Assembly (NCBI RefSeq): GCF_017815135.1
Contig: NZ_JAGJCF010000021.1
Coordinates: forward strand, 19,304-83,303
Reading direction: 5' to 3'
DNA: 64,000 nt
DNA from: Jiella mangrovi
Lineage (GTDB): Bacteria; Pseudomonadota; Alphaproteobacteria; Rhizobiales; Rhizobiaceae
Within the stretch, counting starts at the first letter, position 1. The number at the start of each line of letters is the position of its first letter. Below the pieces are notes generated by a model that did no database searches, was not told where the DNA came from, and saw only the letters and a program-made list of their open reading frames with translations. Shown piece after piece: positions 1 through 11,300 of the stretch. A program made the position numbers and the translations under genes.

Positions 1-980
1 CCAGCGCCGCCATGGCCGCCCGCGGCGAAGCCTATGTCGCGGCCGCCGCGACGCTGGAGAGCGCCGACGACACCCCGCGCATTGCCCGGCCGACGCCCCG
101 CCCGCCCCAGGAGACGCGGCCGCGCCGCTATTCCGTCACCGAGGTCGAGACGCTGATCCGCGACCCCTATGCGGTTCATGCCAGGCGCATTCTGAAGCTC
201 GAAGCCCTGCCGCCCTTGATGCGGGCGCCGCACGCCCGCGAGCGCGGCGAGCTGATCCACGCCATCGTCGCCGACTTCGTGATCAAGAAGATCGACCCGA
301 ACGAGCCGGACGCCGCCGAGGAACTGGCGCTGATCGCGCGCGAGCATTTCGACCGCGCCGCCCTGCCGGGCGAAATCGCCGCCGTGTGGTGGCCGCGCAT
401 CCAAAGGACCGCCGAGGACTTTCTGGCCTGGGAGAAAGCGCGCGACGAGACGATCGCCGAGCGCTTCGCCGAGCGCGCGGGCCAAAGCGAGTTCCCGGCC
501 ATCGGCATGACGCTTTCCGGGCGCTCGGACCGGATCGATCGCCTGAAGGACGGCCAGCTCGTCATTCTCGACTTCAAGACCGGGACGAAGCCGTCGGTGA
601 AACAGGCGCGCACCCTGCTTTCCCCACAGCTTGCCCTCGAGGGCGGCATGGCGATGCGCGGCGATTTCGAGGGAACGAGCCCCGGCGAGACCATCGCCGA
701 CCTCGTCTATGTCCGGCTGCGCGAGCGCGAGCTCAAGCAGGAGGGGCTGGAGACCGCCGGCACGCGATCGATCCAGCCCTGCGACCCGAGCGAGCTCTCC
801 GAGACCGCGATGCGCCGCTTCGAGGGGCTTGCCGCCATGTATCTGAAGGAGGAGACGGCGTTCGCCTCGCGCCAGAGGCCGGTCCTCGCCGGCGACTTTT
901 CCGGCGACTACGACCATCTCGCCCGGGTCAAGGAATGGTCGGTCGCCGGCGGCGAAGACGCCGAGGGAGACGGCGAATGA
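1..980 (+). CDS. addB: AddB, ATP-dependent nuclease/helicase subunit (3' part; start lies before the window)
   Basis: This is the C-terminal part of AddB, the partner of AddA in the helicase-nuclease that processes DNA double-strand ends for RecA. The reading frame is open from the first complete codon at position 3, so the real start is upstream and the ATG at 12 is internal. A PD-(D/E)XK nuclease domain is visible: an RSDRIDRL strand followed by VILDFKTGTKPS, with the Asp and the DFK lysine as catalytic residues, then a helix with QLALEGGMA. The stop TGA overlaps the addA start as ATGA, so the two are translationally coupled. The N-terminal inactivated helicase region cannot be seen. Confidence 0.93.
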   Translation, partial: SAAMAARGEAYVAAAATLESADDTPRIARPTPRPPQETRPRRYSVTEVETLIRDPYAVHARRILKLEALPPLMRAPHARERGELIHAIVADFVIKKIDPNEPDAAEELALIAREHFDRAALPGEIAAVWWPRIQRTAEDFLAWEKARDETIAERFAERAGQSEFPAIGMTLSGRSDRIDRLKDGQLVILDFKTGTKPSVKQARTLLSPQLALEGGMAMRGDFEGTSPGETIADLVYVRLRERELKQEGLETAGTRSIQPCDPSELSETAMRRFEGLAAMYLKEETAFASRQRPVLAGDFSGDYDHLARVKEWSVAGGEDAEGDGE

Positions 981-3900
981 GTGCCAGCGCCAACGCCTTT
1001 TTCGTCGACGAGGACACCCGGCGCCGCCAGCAGATCGCATCGGATCCGCAAAAATCCGTCTTCGTCTCGGCCAATGCCGGCTCCGGCAAGACCCACGTCC
1101 TCACCGAGCGCGTCGTGCGGCTGCTTCTCGCCGGCGTCGATCCCTCGAAGATCCTGTGCCTCACCTTCACCAAGGCGGCGGCGGCCGAAATGTCGGCCCG
1201 TGTCTTTGCCAGGCTCGGCGCCTGGGCGACCATGCCGGATGCCGAACTCGCCGTGGTTCTGGCAGGCTTCGAAGAGGGGGGACAAGCCAGAGAGGCGACG
1301 CTGCGCGGCGCACGCCAGCTCTTTGCCCGCGCGCTGGAAACGCCGGGCGGGCTGAAGATCCAGACGATCCACGCCTTTTGCGAGGCGATCCTCCACCAGT
1401 TTCCCCTGGAAGCGGACGTTCCGGGCCATTTCGAGGTGATGGAGGAGGCCGAAACCGGCCGCCTTCTCGCCGAGACCCGCAAGCGCCTTCTGACCGGCAC
1501 GGCAAGGATGAAGCCCGACGAGGCCCGCGAGCTCGCCGGAGCGTTTGCCGACGCCCTCGAGATCGCCGGTGAATGGGGCCTCGACAAGCTCCTCGCGGAC
1601 ATCGCCTTCAAGCGCGACGACCTCGCCCGGCATCTGGAAGAGGCCGGCGGCCTCGGCCCGGCCGTCGCGGCCCTCGCCCGCGCGCTCGACATCGACGAAG
1701 AGGCAGACGAAAGCGCGATCCTCGGCGAGGCCCTGCCCTGCCCGCATCTGGATCCTCAAACCTGCGAGACGCTGCGCGCCGCGGCTCTCGCCTCGAAATC
1801 GCCCTCGGACGCGAAATTTGCGGCGAAGCTGGCGCTCCTCCTCGACGAGACGGCGAAGCCGGAGACGCGCTTTGCCGCCTATCGGGGGACCGGTCTCGAT
1901 TCCAAGGGGCAGCTGCGCGGCTCGCTGAAGGGCCTCGTCACCAAGGCCGTCGCCGAATGCTTGCCGGACCTCCTCGATAAGGTGCAGGCCGCCGGAGCGC
2001 GGGCGCAGGCGATCGACGACCGCCTTTCGACCCTCAGGCTGTTTCGCGCGAGCCGCGCCGCGCTGGTGATCACCGATGCCTTCGAGCGGGATTATGCGGC
2101 TCTGAAACGCCGGCGCGGCCGGCTCGACTTCACCGACCTGATCGCCCACACCGCCGATCTCCTGCTGCGCTCGGAGGCCGCAAGCTGGGTGCATTACAAG
2201 CTCGACCAGGGCATCGACCACATCCTGATCGACGAGGCGCAGGATACCAGCCCTCGCCAGTGGCAGGTGATGCGCGAGCTCGCCTCCGAGTTCTTCGCCG
2301 GCGAAGGCCGCCACAACCGCCGGCGCACGCTGTTCGCCGTCGGCGACGAGAAGCAGTCGATCTATTCGTTCCAGGGCGCTTCCCCCCACATGTTCGACGA
2401 GGAACGCCGGCAGGTGCAACGGCGCGCCGACGAGGCCGGGCTCTCCTTCGAGGCGATCCAGCTGAACCGCTCGTTTCGCACGGTCACGACCGTTCTCGAG
2501 GCGGTCGATCGTGTGTTCGCCGATCCCGACAATCGCAAGGGCCTGTCCTCCGGCGACGAAGCACCAGTGCATTCGGCCGCCCGCCGAGACGGGCCGGGTC
2601 TTGTCGAGCTGTGGCCGCCCTTCACGGCCGAGGCGCAGGAGGAGCCCGACGACTGGACGAAGCCGCTGGACGTCGAGCCGCAAGGTTCGCCGAGCCACCG
2701 GCTGGCCGCACGCATCGCCGACCAGATCGCCGCCTGGCTCGGCGATCCGATCATGGTGAAGGGCGAGGAGCGCCCGCTCACCCCGGGCGACGTCATGGTG
2801 CTGGTCAGGAAGCGCTCCGGCTTCGGCGCGGCGCTGGCGGCGGCCCTGCGCGACCGGCACATCGCCGTCGCCGGCACCGACCGCCTCGTCATCACCGACC
2901 ACATCGCCATCGAGGACCTGATGGCGCTCGGCCGGGTGGTGGCAAATTTCGACGACGATCTTTCGCTCGCTGCCGTGTTGAAGAGCCCGCTCTTCGGCTT
3001 TTCCGACGACGAGCTGATGGCGCTCGCCTTGTCGCGCGAGGGGGCACAGCCGCTGTCCCTCGGCCTGCGGCTCCTTTCCGGCGGAGACGGCCTCGCCCGC
3101 TTGCCGGCGTTTTCGCCCGATGGCGACGCGGCAACGGCGCTTCTCGCCAAGGCCCGGGCGGCCATTCACCGGCTCGACGAGCTTCGCGACCGCGCCGGCT
3201 TTCAGGGCGTCTTCGAATTCTACGCCCGCATTCTCGGCCCAGAGGGCGGACGCCGGGCGCTGGTCTCCCGGCTCGGCCGCGACGCCGGCGAGGTGATCGA
3301 TGCCTTCCTCGATCTGGCGCTGGTGAAGGAGGAAGCCGGCGTCGGCGGCCTCGACGCTTTTCTCGCCGAGCTTTCCGAAAGCCCGCCAACGCTGAAGCGC
3401 GAACTCGGCCACGGCCGCGGCGAGGTGCGCATACTGACGGTACATGCTTCCAAGGGCCTCGAAGCGCCCGTGGTCTTTCTCGTCGATCCGGGCTCGGCGC
3501 CGTTCTCGGCAAGCCACGGGGCGAGCCTGATGGCCTGGCATGCGATGCCCGGACGCCATCATGGGGCTGCGCCGGGCTTTCTCTGGTGTCCGACGAAGGA
3601 GCTGCGAAACGCCGCCGTGGAGGAGTTGAAGGCGAGCGAAAAGGAGAGGGCCGAGGAAGAATATCGCAGGCTGCTTTATGTCGGCATGACCCGGGCGGCC
3701 GACCGGCTGGTGCTGTGCGGCCTCGCGCCCAAGAGCGGGCCGAACGAGGAAAGCTGGCTGCAGCGCGCCGAGCGGGCGCTCGTCGGCGAGGCACAGACGG
3801 TGACCAACGCTGACGGCGAGACGACCGCGCTCAGGGTCGGCGCGGTGCCGACCGGTGCGAAGCTGGCACCGCGCGAGCATCACGCGCCGCAATGGCCCGC

Positions 3901-4636
3901 CCTGCCGCTGTCGAAGCTTGCACCCGAAATCCTGCCGCCCCGCCCCCTGTCTCCGTCCCTTGCCGGCGCTGCCGCCGAGATCGTGCCGGAGATCGGCGAC
4001 GACGCGGCGCAGACCGACGAAAAGACCGGCACTACGGCTGAGACGCCCGCCCCTTCGCCGGTTCTGGCGGCTGCCGCCCTGCCATCCTTCGCCATCCGCC
4101 GCGGTCTTGCCGCTCACCGCATGCTCGAGCTGCTCCCCGACGTCGTGCCTGCCGAGCGTTTCGGCCAGGCGCAGAAGATCCTCGCCGCGCTCGCTCATGA
4201 TCTGCCGGCGGCGGAAGCCGAAAAGCTGACGCAATCGGTGCTCGACGTCATGGAAGATCCGGCCTTTGCCGCGATCTTTTCGAGCGGCAGCCGGCCGGAG
4301 GTGGCCGTGACCGGCGAGGTGACGCTGCGCGGCCGGACCTTTACCGTCAACGGCACGATCGACCGCCTCGCCGTCACCGCGGACAAGGTGCTGATCGTCG
4401 ATTTCAAGACCAACCGGCCGCCGCCACGCACCCTTGCCGACGTGCCGCAATCCTATGTCGTTCAGCTGGCGCTTTACCGGGCGCTGATCGCCCCTCTCTA
4501 CCCGGGAAGGGCGGTCGAGGCCGCCTTGATCTTCACCGAGGCGCCGAGGCTCATCGACGTGCCCCCCGAACGGCTCGACGCAGCCCTCGACGGCAAGGCA
4601 CGAAGCGCGGCCTCAAGAGACAGGGGTGCAGAATAA
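977..4636 (+). CDS. addA: AddA, double-strand break repair helicase-nuclease subunit
   Basis: A 1219-residue UvrD-family (SF1A) helicase fused to a RecB-type nuclease. It unwinds and degrades DNA ends until a recombination signal is reached. Visible motifs in order are Walker A (ANAGSGKTHVL, about residue 30), LTFTKAAAAEM (Ia), LIDEAQDTSP (Walker B), VGDEKQSIYSFQGA (motif III), LTVHASKGLEAPVVF (motif V) and YRRLLYVGMTRAADRL (motif VI). The C-terminal nuclease follows with GTIDRL and VDFKTNRPPP. The ATG at 977 overlaps the addB stop; the longer frame back to 386 lies inside addB and is rejected. In many related genomes trxA follows addA; it does not here. Confidence 0.96.
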   Translation: MSASANAFFVDEDTRRRQQIASDPQKSVFVSANAGSGKTHVLTERVVRLLLAGVDPSKILCLTFTKAAAAEMSARVFARLGAWATMPDAELAVVLAGFEEGGQAREATLRGARQLFARALETPGGLKIQTIHAFCEAILHQFPLEADVPGHFEVMEEAETGRLLAETRKRLLTGTARMKPDEARELAGAFADALEIAGEWGLDKLLADIAFKRDDLARHLEEAGGLGPAVAALARALDIDEEADESAILGEALPCPHLDPQTCETLRAAALASKSPSDAKFAAKLALLLDETAKPETRFAAYRGTGLDSKGQLRGSLKGLVTKAVAECLPDLLDKVQAAGARAQAIDDRLSTLRLFRASRAALVITDAFERDYAALKRRRGRLDFTDLIAHTADLLLRSEAASWVHYKLDQGIDHILIDEAQDTSPRQWQVMRELASEFFAGEGRHNRRRTLFAVGDEKQSIYSFQGASPHMFDEERRQVQRRADEAGLSFEAIQLNRSFRTVTTVLEAVDRVFADPDNRKGLSSGDEAPVHSAARRDGPGLVELWPPFTAEAQEEPDDWTKPLDVEPQGSPSHRLAARIADQIAAWLGDPIMVKGEERPLTPGDVMVLVRKRSGFGAALAAALRDRHIAVAGTDRLVITDHIAIEDLMALGRVVANFDDDLSLAAVLKSPLFGFSDDELMALALSREGAQPLSLGLRLLSGGDGLARLPAFSPDGDAATALLAKARAAIHRLDELRDRAGFQGVFEFYARILGPEGGRRALVSRLGRDAGEVIDAFLDLALVKEEAGVGGLDAFLAELSESPPTLKRELGHGRGEVRILTVHASKGLEAPVVFLVDPGSAPFSASHGASLMAWHAMPGRHHGAAPGFLWCPTKELRNAAVEELKASEKERAEEEYRRLLYVGMTRAADRLVLCGLAPKSGPNEESWLQRAERALVGEAQTVTNADGETTALRVGAVPTGAKLAPREHHAPQWPALPLSKLAPEILPPRPLSPSLAGAAAEIVPEIGDDAAQTDEKTGTTAETPAPSPVLAAAALPSFAIRRGLAAHRMLELLPDVVPAERFGQAQKILAALAHDLPAAEAEKLTQSVLDVMEDPAFAAIFSSGSRPEVAVTGEVTLRGRTFTVNGTIDRLAVTADKVLIVDFKTNRPPPRTLADVPQSYVVQLALYRALIAPLYPGRAVEAALIFTEAPRLIDVPPERLDAALDGKARSAASRDRGAE

Positions 4637-4925
4637 AAACACCGCTGGTCGGATCTTGGTCCTCGAAGGCCTTCGCACGGGGCGCCTTGCGCTCCCAGCT
4701 GCGCCGCTCGAGCCGGAAGGGCGTCTTCGACTTGCAGCTTCGGCTCGGCTTGCCGGCGAACCCATGGGGCGCCCGCGTTCGCGAATATTTGATCAGGCCT
4801 TCTTGTCTCAACGGCTTGTCATCGGATAACTAGCGCCGCCAGCGGTATTTGTACGAACGACTTAAATTTTTGGCGAGGTATGAATACTATGCTGCGTTCT
4901 TCGTCGTGCAGCATTGGCCCGCGCA
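4637..4925. other. Gap between addA and the diguanylate cyclase gene
   Basis: No clear gene is seen. A minus-strand frame (4551-4811, TTG start) is open with a basic, partly protein-like product (SRTRAPHGFAGKPSRSCKSK), but it runs into the 3' end of addA and has no recognised relatives. From about 4840 the sequence becomes AT-richer (CTTAAATTTTT), as expected for the promoter of the next gene. A very short ORF (4880-4936, 18 codons, preceded by GGCGAGG) overlaps the cyclase start in another frame and could be a leader peptide. Confidence 0.4.
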
Positions 4926-6125
4926 ATGAACGTTAACATTCAACTGGTTCTGCTTCTGGCGACGGGCACGTGCCTCATCGCCGGCGCGGCGATGTACGCG
5001 GAGTGGCGCGAATCTCGCGAGCCGGCAGCAGCATGGTGGAGTTCCGCATTTCTGTTCAGCGTCGTCGGCGCCGTCGTTTTCTTCATGCAGAATTTTCCGG
5101 CCCTGGACAGCAGCGTGTTGCTCTGCGTCTCCAACGCCCTGTTTCTGGCATCCTACGGTGCCATTCTTGCAGGGGCGAGCGTGTTTCTCGGCCGGCGGCC
5201 AAGCCTGCTCGTCTTTTGCCTGCCCATCTTTCTCTGGCTGGCCTTCTGGTGTTTCTGTCCGGCGGCCAGCGATTTCGACACGCGGGTCGTCTTCATGTCG
5301 ATCGCCACGGCCTCGATTTCCGGCGCGAGCGCCTGGCTGGGCTTTTCCAGCCGCGCTAACAATCTCGTCCGGGTCTTCGCCATCGTCTTGTCGCTTAGGG
5401 CGGGCTTCTTTTTCGTGCGCGCCATCTGGGCCGCCGGCGCGCTGGGGCCGATCAGCGATGGCGCGCGCTCGTTCGGATTTCAGATCGTCATCATCGAAGG
5501 CCTGTGGACGTCGGTTCTCCTCGGCTATCTGATGTTCGCCATGCTTCGCGAAAAGCGCGAGAGTTCACTCGTCAAGCTCGCCGAAACCGACTTTCTGACC
5601 GGCGCGAGCAACCGCCGCGCCTTTCACGTCGCAGCGCAAAGGGCGGTCGCCCGGTCGTCGGCGAAATCGCCCGTGTCGCTGCTGATGCTCGATCTCGACA
5701 ACTTCAAGCAGCTCAACGACGCCTTCGGCCACAGTTTCGGTGATAGCGTCCTTCAGCAATTCGCCACGATCGTCAGGGGCAGGATCGGGCCGTCGGATCT
5801 CTTCGCAAGGCTTGGAGGAGAGGAATTTGCCGTCGCCCTGATCGGCCAGCAGGCGGATCAGGCTGCCGGGCTGGCAGAACAAATCCGGCAGGCGTTCGAG
5901 CAGACCATGCTGGAACGCGGCGTTTGCAGCGTCTCCGCCACGGTCAGCATCGGCCTTGCCACGACCGGCCAGGCCGAGACGGTCGGAGAGCTCCTCGCCT
6001 TTGCCGACGACGCGCTATACGAGGCCAAGGCGAAGGGCCGGAACCGCATCGAACGGGCCGACGGCTCGCGCAGGCTCGCATCGGCGCCTGGCTGCCTCGG
6101 GCCGGAGTTTCGGCTCTCGGCCTGA
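4926..6125 (+). CDS. Membrane-bound GGDEF-domain protein, probable diguanylate cyclase
   Basis: A 399-residue protein with roughly six or seven hydrophobic segments in the first 200 residues, an uncharacterised membrane sensor region, followed by a GGDEF domain that would make cyclic di-GMP from GTP on the cytoplasmic side. The domain starts at LAETDFLTGASNRRAF and carries MLDLDNFKQLND (metal and base contacts) and RLGGEEFAV, so the catalytic signature is the active GGEEF variant. The residues five before the signature read GPSD rather than RxxD, so the product-inhibition I-site is absent. The ATG at 4926 is used; an in-frame TTG at 4914 is possible and neither has a strong ribosome site. It stands alone. 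Confidence 0.88.
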   Translation: MNVNIQLVLLLATGTCLIAGAAMYAEWRESREPAAAWWSSAFLFSVVGAVVFFMQNFPALDSSVLLCVSNALFLASYGAILAGASVFLGRRPSLLVFCLPIFLWLAFWCFCPAASDFDTRVVFMSIATASISGASAWLGFSSRANNLVRVFAIVLSLRAGFFFVRAIWAAGALGPISDGARSFGFQIVIIEGLWTSVLLGYLMFAMLREKRESSLVKLAETDFLTGASNRRAFHVAAQRAVARSSAKSPVSLLMLDLDNFKQLNDAFGHSFGDSVLQQFATIVRGRIGPSDLFARLGGEEFAVALIGQQADQAAGLAEQIRQAFEQTMLERGVCSVSATVSIGLATTGQAETVGELLAFADDALYEAKAKGRNRIERADGSRRLASAPGCLGPEFRLSA

Positions 6126-6134
6126 CCGAAGACG

Positions 6135-6155
6135 GCCGCAAGCAGAGCCTGCGGC
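6135..6155. terminator. Weak hairpin between two convergent genes
   Basis: GCCGCA and TGCGGC form a six-pair stem around a nine-base loop in the 50-base gap between the cyclase gene and glgB, which converge here. There is no T-run, so termination activity is only inferred. Confidence 0.25.
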
Positions 6156-6175
6156 AGTCAGGGTCTTGGCTGATG

Positions 6176-8398
6176 TCAGCCTTCGTGCACCATCACGACC
6201 GTGCCGAGCGGCGGCAGTGTCAGCGAGATCGAGTATGGCCGGCCATGGACCGAATGATCTTCCGCGACCTTGGCGCCCATATTGCCGACATTCGAGCCGC
6301 CATAGATCTCGGCATCCGTGTTGAGCCGCTCGGTCCACTTTCCGTCCCTGGAGACGCCGACCCGGTAGTCGTGGCGCGGGATCGGCGTGAAGTTCGAGAC
6401 GATGAGAACCTGCCGCCCTTCACGATCCTTGCGCAGGAAGGCGATGACGCTCTCCTCGACATTGGCCGTATCGACCCATTCGAACCCTGAGGGATCGCAA
6501 TCGAGCTGATGCAGGGCCGGGATCTCGCGATAGAGCGTGTTGAGATCGCGCACGAGACGCTGAACGCCGGCATGGTTCGGCTGTTCGAGCAGATGCCAGT
6601 CGAGCGACTGGTCGTGGTTCCACTCGGCCCGCTGGCCGAACTCGCCGCCCATGAAGATCAGCTTCTTGCCCGGATGTGCCCACATGAAGCCGAAATAGGC
6701 TCTGAGATTGGCGAATTTCTGCCATTCGTCGCCGGGCATCTTGCCGAGCAGCGAGCCCTTTCCGTAGACGACCTCGTCGTGTGAGAGCGGCAGGACGAAG
6801 TTCTCCGAATAGGCATAGACCATGCCGAAGGTCATGTGGTGGTGGTGGTAGCGTCGGTTGACCGGGTCCTCCTGCATGTAATGCAGGGTGTCGTGCATCC
6901 AGCCCATGTTCCACTTGAAGTGAAAGCCGAGGCCGCCGGCATAGGTCGGTTTCGAAACGTCGGGGAATGCCGTCGATTCCTCGGCATGGGTCGTGGCCTT
7001 CGGAAAATACTCGCCAACCCGCTCATTGGCGTCCTTCAGAAAGGCGATCGCCTCGAGGTTTTCCCGGCCGCCATGGATGTTCGGCTCCCATTCGCCGTGA
7101 TTGCGCGAATAGTCGAGATAGAGCATCGAGGCGACGGCATCGACGCGCAGACCGTCGATGTGGAACTGATCGAGCCAGTACATGCCGTTGGCGACGAGGA
7201 AGTTCCTCACCTGCGGCCGGCCATAGTCGTAGATCAGCGTGTTCCAGTCCTTGTGAAAGCCCCGCCGCGGGTCGGGATGCTCGTAGATCGGCGTGCCGTC
7301 GAAGCGCACGAGGCCGTGGACGTCGGTTGGGAAATGGCCCGGTACCCAGTCGAGCAGGACGCCGATCTCGGCCTGATGCAGCGCGTCGACGAGGCGCGCG
7401 AAGGCCTCCGGCGAGCCCCAGCGGGACGAGGGCGCGAACAGGCCGATCGGCTGATAGCCCCAGGAGCCATAGAAGGGATGCTCGGAAACGGGCAGGAACT
7501 CGACATGGGTGAAGCCCATGTCCTTCACATAGGGGACGAGCTCTTCGGCAATGGCGTCGTAGTCCAGCATCGCGTTGTCTTCGCCGCGGCGCCAGGAGCC
7601 CAGATGCACCTCGTAGATCGAGATCGGCTTTTCGCGGTTCTGCCATTCCTTCGAATGGGCCTGGAACTCGGCATCCTTCCACTCGTGCTCGACGAGACCG
7701 TCGACGATCGAGGCGGTCGAGGGCGCCTCTTCCTGCAGGAAGCCGACCGGATCGGCCTTGAGCGGCTGGATATTGCCGTCCGCGCCAATCACCTCGAACT
7801 TGTAGACCTCGCCCTTGCCAAGATGCGGGACGAACAGCTCCCAGACGCCGCATTCATGGCGCTTGCGCATGACCGAGCGGCGGCCGTCCCAGGAGTTGAA
7901 GTGGCCGACGACAGACACCCGGCGGGCCGCCGGCGCCCAGACGGCGAAGGCGACGCCCGGCGTTCCATCCATGGTGGTCGGATGCGCGCCGAGCTTTTCG
8001 TAAAGCCGGTAGTGGCTCCCCTCGGCAAGGAGATAGAGGTCCTGTTCGCCGAGGATCGGGCCGAACCGGTAGGGATCTTCCTCGTCCCATTCCGGACCAC
8101 CGCCATGGCTGTAGCGCATGCGGTAGGGCGACGTGGCGTCGAGCCCCGGAACATAGCCGGTGAAGAAACCCTCCGGCCCGAAGGCTTCCAGAATGGCGAG
8201 TTCCTTGTCCTTGGCGTCGATAACCTTGGCGGAATGAGCCCCGGGCCGGTAGACGCGCACGATGGCGCCGCCTTCGGTCTCAAAGCGGCCGAGAACCGAG
8301 AACGGGTCTCCGTGAACGCCGCGACCGATCTCCCAGGCCTGATGCTCTTCGGGCTTGTGCTCGATGCCGGCGGGGGGCGTTGCGGGTGTCAATGTCAT
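6176..8398 (-). CDS. glgB: GlgB, 1,4-alpha-glucan branching enzyme
   Basis: A 740-residue GH13 branching enzyme that forms alpha-1,6 branches in alpha-glucan. It has N-terminal CBM48-type modules ([27 protein letters not shown]), then the catalytic barrel with [32 protein letters not shown] (nucleophile Asp), [12 protein letters not shown] (acid Glu) and [15 protein letters not shown] (transition-state Asp). The start was placed at MTLTPATPP because its ATG overlaps the TGA of the upstream treS-mak gene as ATGA; the longer frame to 8458 lies inside that gene. It is the last gene of the glgE-treS-glgB operon, where branching supplies new ends for GlgE. No glgC or glgA is in the window. Confidence 0.97.
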   Translation of the reverse strand: MTLTPATPPAGIEHKPEEHQAWEIGRGVHGDPFSVLGRFETEGGAIVRVYRPGAHSAKVIDAKDKELAILEAFGPEGFFTGYVPGLDATSPYRMRYSHGGGPEWDEEDPYRFGPILGEQDLYLLAEGSHYRLYEKLGAHPTTMDGTPGVAFAVWAPAARRVSVVGHFNSWDGRRSVMRKRHECGVWELFVPHLGKGEVYKFEVIGADGNIQPLKADPVGFLQEEAPSTASIVDGLVEHEWKDAEFQAHSKEWQNREKPISIYEVHLGSWRRGEDNAMLDYDAIAEELVPYVKDMGFTHVEFLPVSEHPFYGSWGYQPIGLFAPSSRWGSPEAFARLVDALHQAEIGVLLDWVPGHFPTDVHGLVRFDGTPIYEHPDPRRGFHKDWNTLIYDYGRPQVRNFLVANGMYWLDQFHIDGLRVDAVASMLYLDYSRNHGEWEPNIHGGRENLEAIAFLKDANERVGEYFPKATTHAEESTAFPDVSKPTYAGGLGFHFKWNMGWMHDTLHYMQEDPVNRRYHHHHMTFGMVYAYSENFVLPLSHDEVVYGKGSLLGKMPGDEWQKFANLRAYFGFMWAHPGKKLIFMGGEFGQRAEWNHDQSLDWHLLEQPNHAGVQRLVRDLNTLYREIPALHQLDCDPSGFEWVDTANVEESVIAFLRKDREGRQVLIVSNFTPIPRHDYRVGVSRDGKWTERLNTDAEIYGGSNVGNMGAKVAEDHSVHGRPYSISLTLPPLGTVVMVHEG

Positions 8399-11300
8399 TT
8401 CAAAACCTGTCGTTTCTCGAGGAGGGCGACGATGCCGCGCAGGGGGATCGACAACCACGCCGGGCGCATCGCAGCCTCGTAACGAAGCTCGTAGAAAGCC
8501 TTCTGCAGAACGAAGAGATCGAGGAGCTGGCGGGTCGGTTCGTCGAGGGCGACCCCCGAAGCCGTGCTCCAGTGGCCGAGGAAGGCCTCCATCACCTCGT
8601 CGCGCCAGACCGTCGCCATTTCGCGAAGCCGCTCGGCCGTGGTCTCGTCGACCGGGCCGGCGCGGTCGCGCGCGGCAAAGGCGGCGTAATCGAAGGAGCG
8701 GAGCATTCCGGCGACGTCGCGCAGCGGCGAGGTCTTGGCCCGGCGCTCTTCCAAAGACCGGCCCGGCTCGCCCTCGAAGTCCAGGATGACCACGTCGTTC
8801 TTGGCCACGAGAACCTGGCCGAGATGATAGTCGCCGTGGATGCGGGTGCGCTGCGCGTTGACCTTGATGCCGCCGAAGCGATCGAACCAGGTGAGAATGT
8901 CCTTCTCGGCGCCGACGAGGCGCTCGACATTCTCGATTTCCTCCGGCGGCAGGTTGGGCTTGGCCTTGGCGAGAACCGCCAAAGCCTCGGCCGCGTCCTT
9001 CTTGGCCTCGGCCACGATCGCCATGAAGCTGTCGTCGTCGAGCGGTTCGGGATCGAAGGCCTCGTCACCGGTCGTCGTGGCGAGGGCCGCGTGCATTTCG
9101 CCGGTGCGCCGTCCCAGAACCTCGGCCGGATCGATCTGGATCTGCAGCTTGGGCTCGCTCAGGGCGCCGACCTCGAGATTTTCGTCGGCGATCGGCGGCT
9201 GGGCGTAGGCGTGGTCGCGCAGATAGCGGGCCAGCGCCTCGACGATCACGGTCCAGGCGTCGCCCTGATTCTGCACCTGCTCGAACAGCGCGGCAACCGC
9301 CGTGCGGGTGCCATCCGGGCGAACCAGTTCGATCGAGCCGTAAAGCGCGGGAGCCGCCTCGAAATCGGTCTTTTCGGTGAGGAAGCGGGTGACCTCCAGC
9401 TCGGGCTGGATGCCGTCGCGCAGGCGCCGGTAGTATTTCAGAATGCCGTCGGCGCCGATCAGCACCGAGGTGTTCGACTGCTCGCCCGACAGCATGCGGA
9501 TCGATTCCGCATCGACCAGAAGCGTTGAGGCAAGCCCTTCGCGCTCTGTCTGCGAGGCTTCGACGACGAGTTCGCCGCTGCCGATCTCGACATTCGCATT
9601 CGCCGCGATCATCGCGACGATCAGCTTGGCGAATTCGGCGCTGCGGGTGCCGTCGATCAGGGCGCCGATGCGCGGGCCCTGGCGCACCTTGGCGATGGTG
9701 TAGGGCAGGTCCGGATCATGGGTGCCGAGATGCTGCTCGCCCCACCGCACGCTCAAGGGCAGAAGGTAGTTCTGCGAGCCTTCGGAGGTTGCGACGGCAA
9801 CTTCCGTCAAGAGGTGACGGCGGTTGTCCGGCGTCGGCGGGCCGAGGACGGTCACGTCGAGCGAGCGCGGCGTCGCCGACTTGCCGGCAAACCAGCGCTG
9901 GCCGCCGACATATTCCGGCAGGATCGATTTCAGCTCCGTCAGATTGCGCCCGCCGATCGTTGCGCGCAGATCGCCCTGGGCGACCAGCGTCGAAAAGGCC
10001 GGCAGCGGCACCGGCGTCGCCGGATAGCGCTGCTGGGCCGCGGTGCTGTCGGCGAGATCGAACCAGAAGAAGCCGTAGGCCGGAAGCGTCAGCATGTAGG
10101 GCTGCGTGCCGATCTGCGGGAAGGCCGACAGGCCGAGCATCTCGATCGGTACCGAGCCGGCATAGGCGGACAGATCGAGTTCGACGGCCTGGGCGGAGCC
10201 CGAGAGATTGGCGACGCACAGGACCCGCTCGTCGGCATGCTCGCGCAGATAGACGAGGATCTTGCGGTTCGCCGGCAACAGGAACGTGATCTCGCCGCGG
10301 CCGAAAGCTTCCTTGGTCCGGCGCACCTGGATCAGCCGGCGCATCCAGTTGAGCTGGGACGCCGGATTGTTGGACTGGGCTTCGACATTGACCGCCTGAT
10401 AGCCGTAGATCGCGTCCTGGATCACCGGCAGATAGAGGCGCTGCGGATCGGCCCGCGAAAAGCCGCCATTGCGGTCGGCGGACCACTGCATCGGCGTCCT
10501 GACGCCATCGCGGTCGCCGAGATAGATGTTGTCGCCCATGCCGATCTCGTCGCCGTAATAGACGGTCGGCGTGCCCGGCATCGACATCAAAAGCGCGTTG
10601 AGCAGCTCCACCTTGCGGCGGTCGTTGCCCATCAGCGGCGCGAGCCGCCGGCGGATGCCGAGATTGATGCGCGCCCGCGTGTCGGCGGCATAGGTCGACC
10701 ACAGATAGTCGCGCTCTTCCTCGGTCACCATTTCGAGCGTCAGCTCGTCATGGTTGCGCAGGAAGATCGCCCATTGGCAGTTTTCCGGAATGTCCGGCGT
10801 CTGGCGCATGATGTCGGTGATCGGATGCCGGTCTTCCTGGGCGAGCGCCATGTACATGCGCGGCATCAGCGGGAAGTGGAACGCCATGTGGCATTCGTCG
10901 CCCTCGCCGAAATATGGGCGCGTGTCCTCCGGCCACTGGTTCGCCTCGGCAAGCAGCATCTTGTCGGGATAGTACTTGTCGAGATCGGCGCGGATCGCCT
11001 TCAGGACATCGTGGGTCTCGGGCAGGTTCTCGTTGTTGGTGCCCTCGCGCTCGACGAGATAGGGGATCGCGTCGAGCCGCAGCCCGTCGACGCCCTTGTC
11101 CAGCCAGAAATGCATGATCGAGAGCACCTCCTCCATCACCTTCGGATTGTCGAAGTTGAGATCGGGCTGGTGGGAAAAGAACCGATGCCAGAAATACTGG
11201 CCGGCGACCGGGTCCCAGGTCCAGTTGGAGGTCTCGGTATCGGTGAAGATGATGCGGGTGAGGTCGTAGCCCTCGTCATCGTCGGCCCAGACGTAGAAGT

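Noticed and set aside
908..4450. 1180-codon minus-strand ORF across addA
   Set aside because: It is antisense to addA, whose helicase and nuclease motifs are all intact; long antisense frames are expected at this GC content.
6836..8482. 548-codon plus-strand ORF across glgB
   Set aside because: Antisense shadow of a complete branching enzyme; no domain recognisable.
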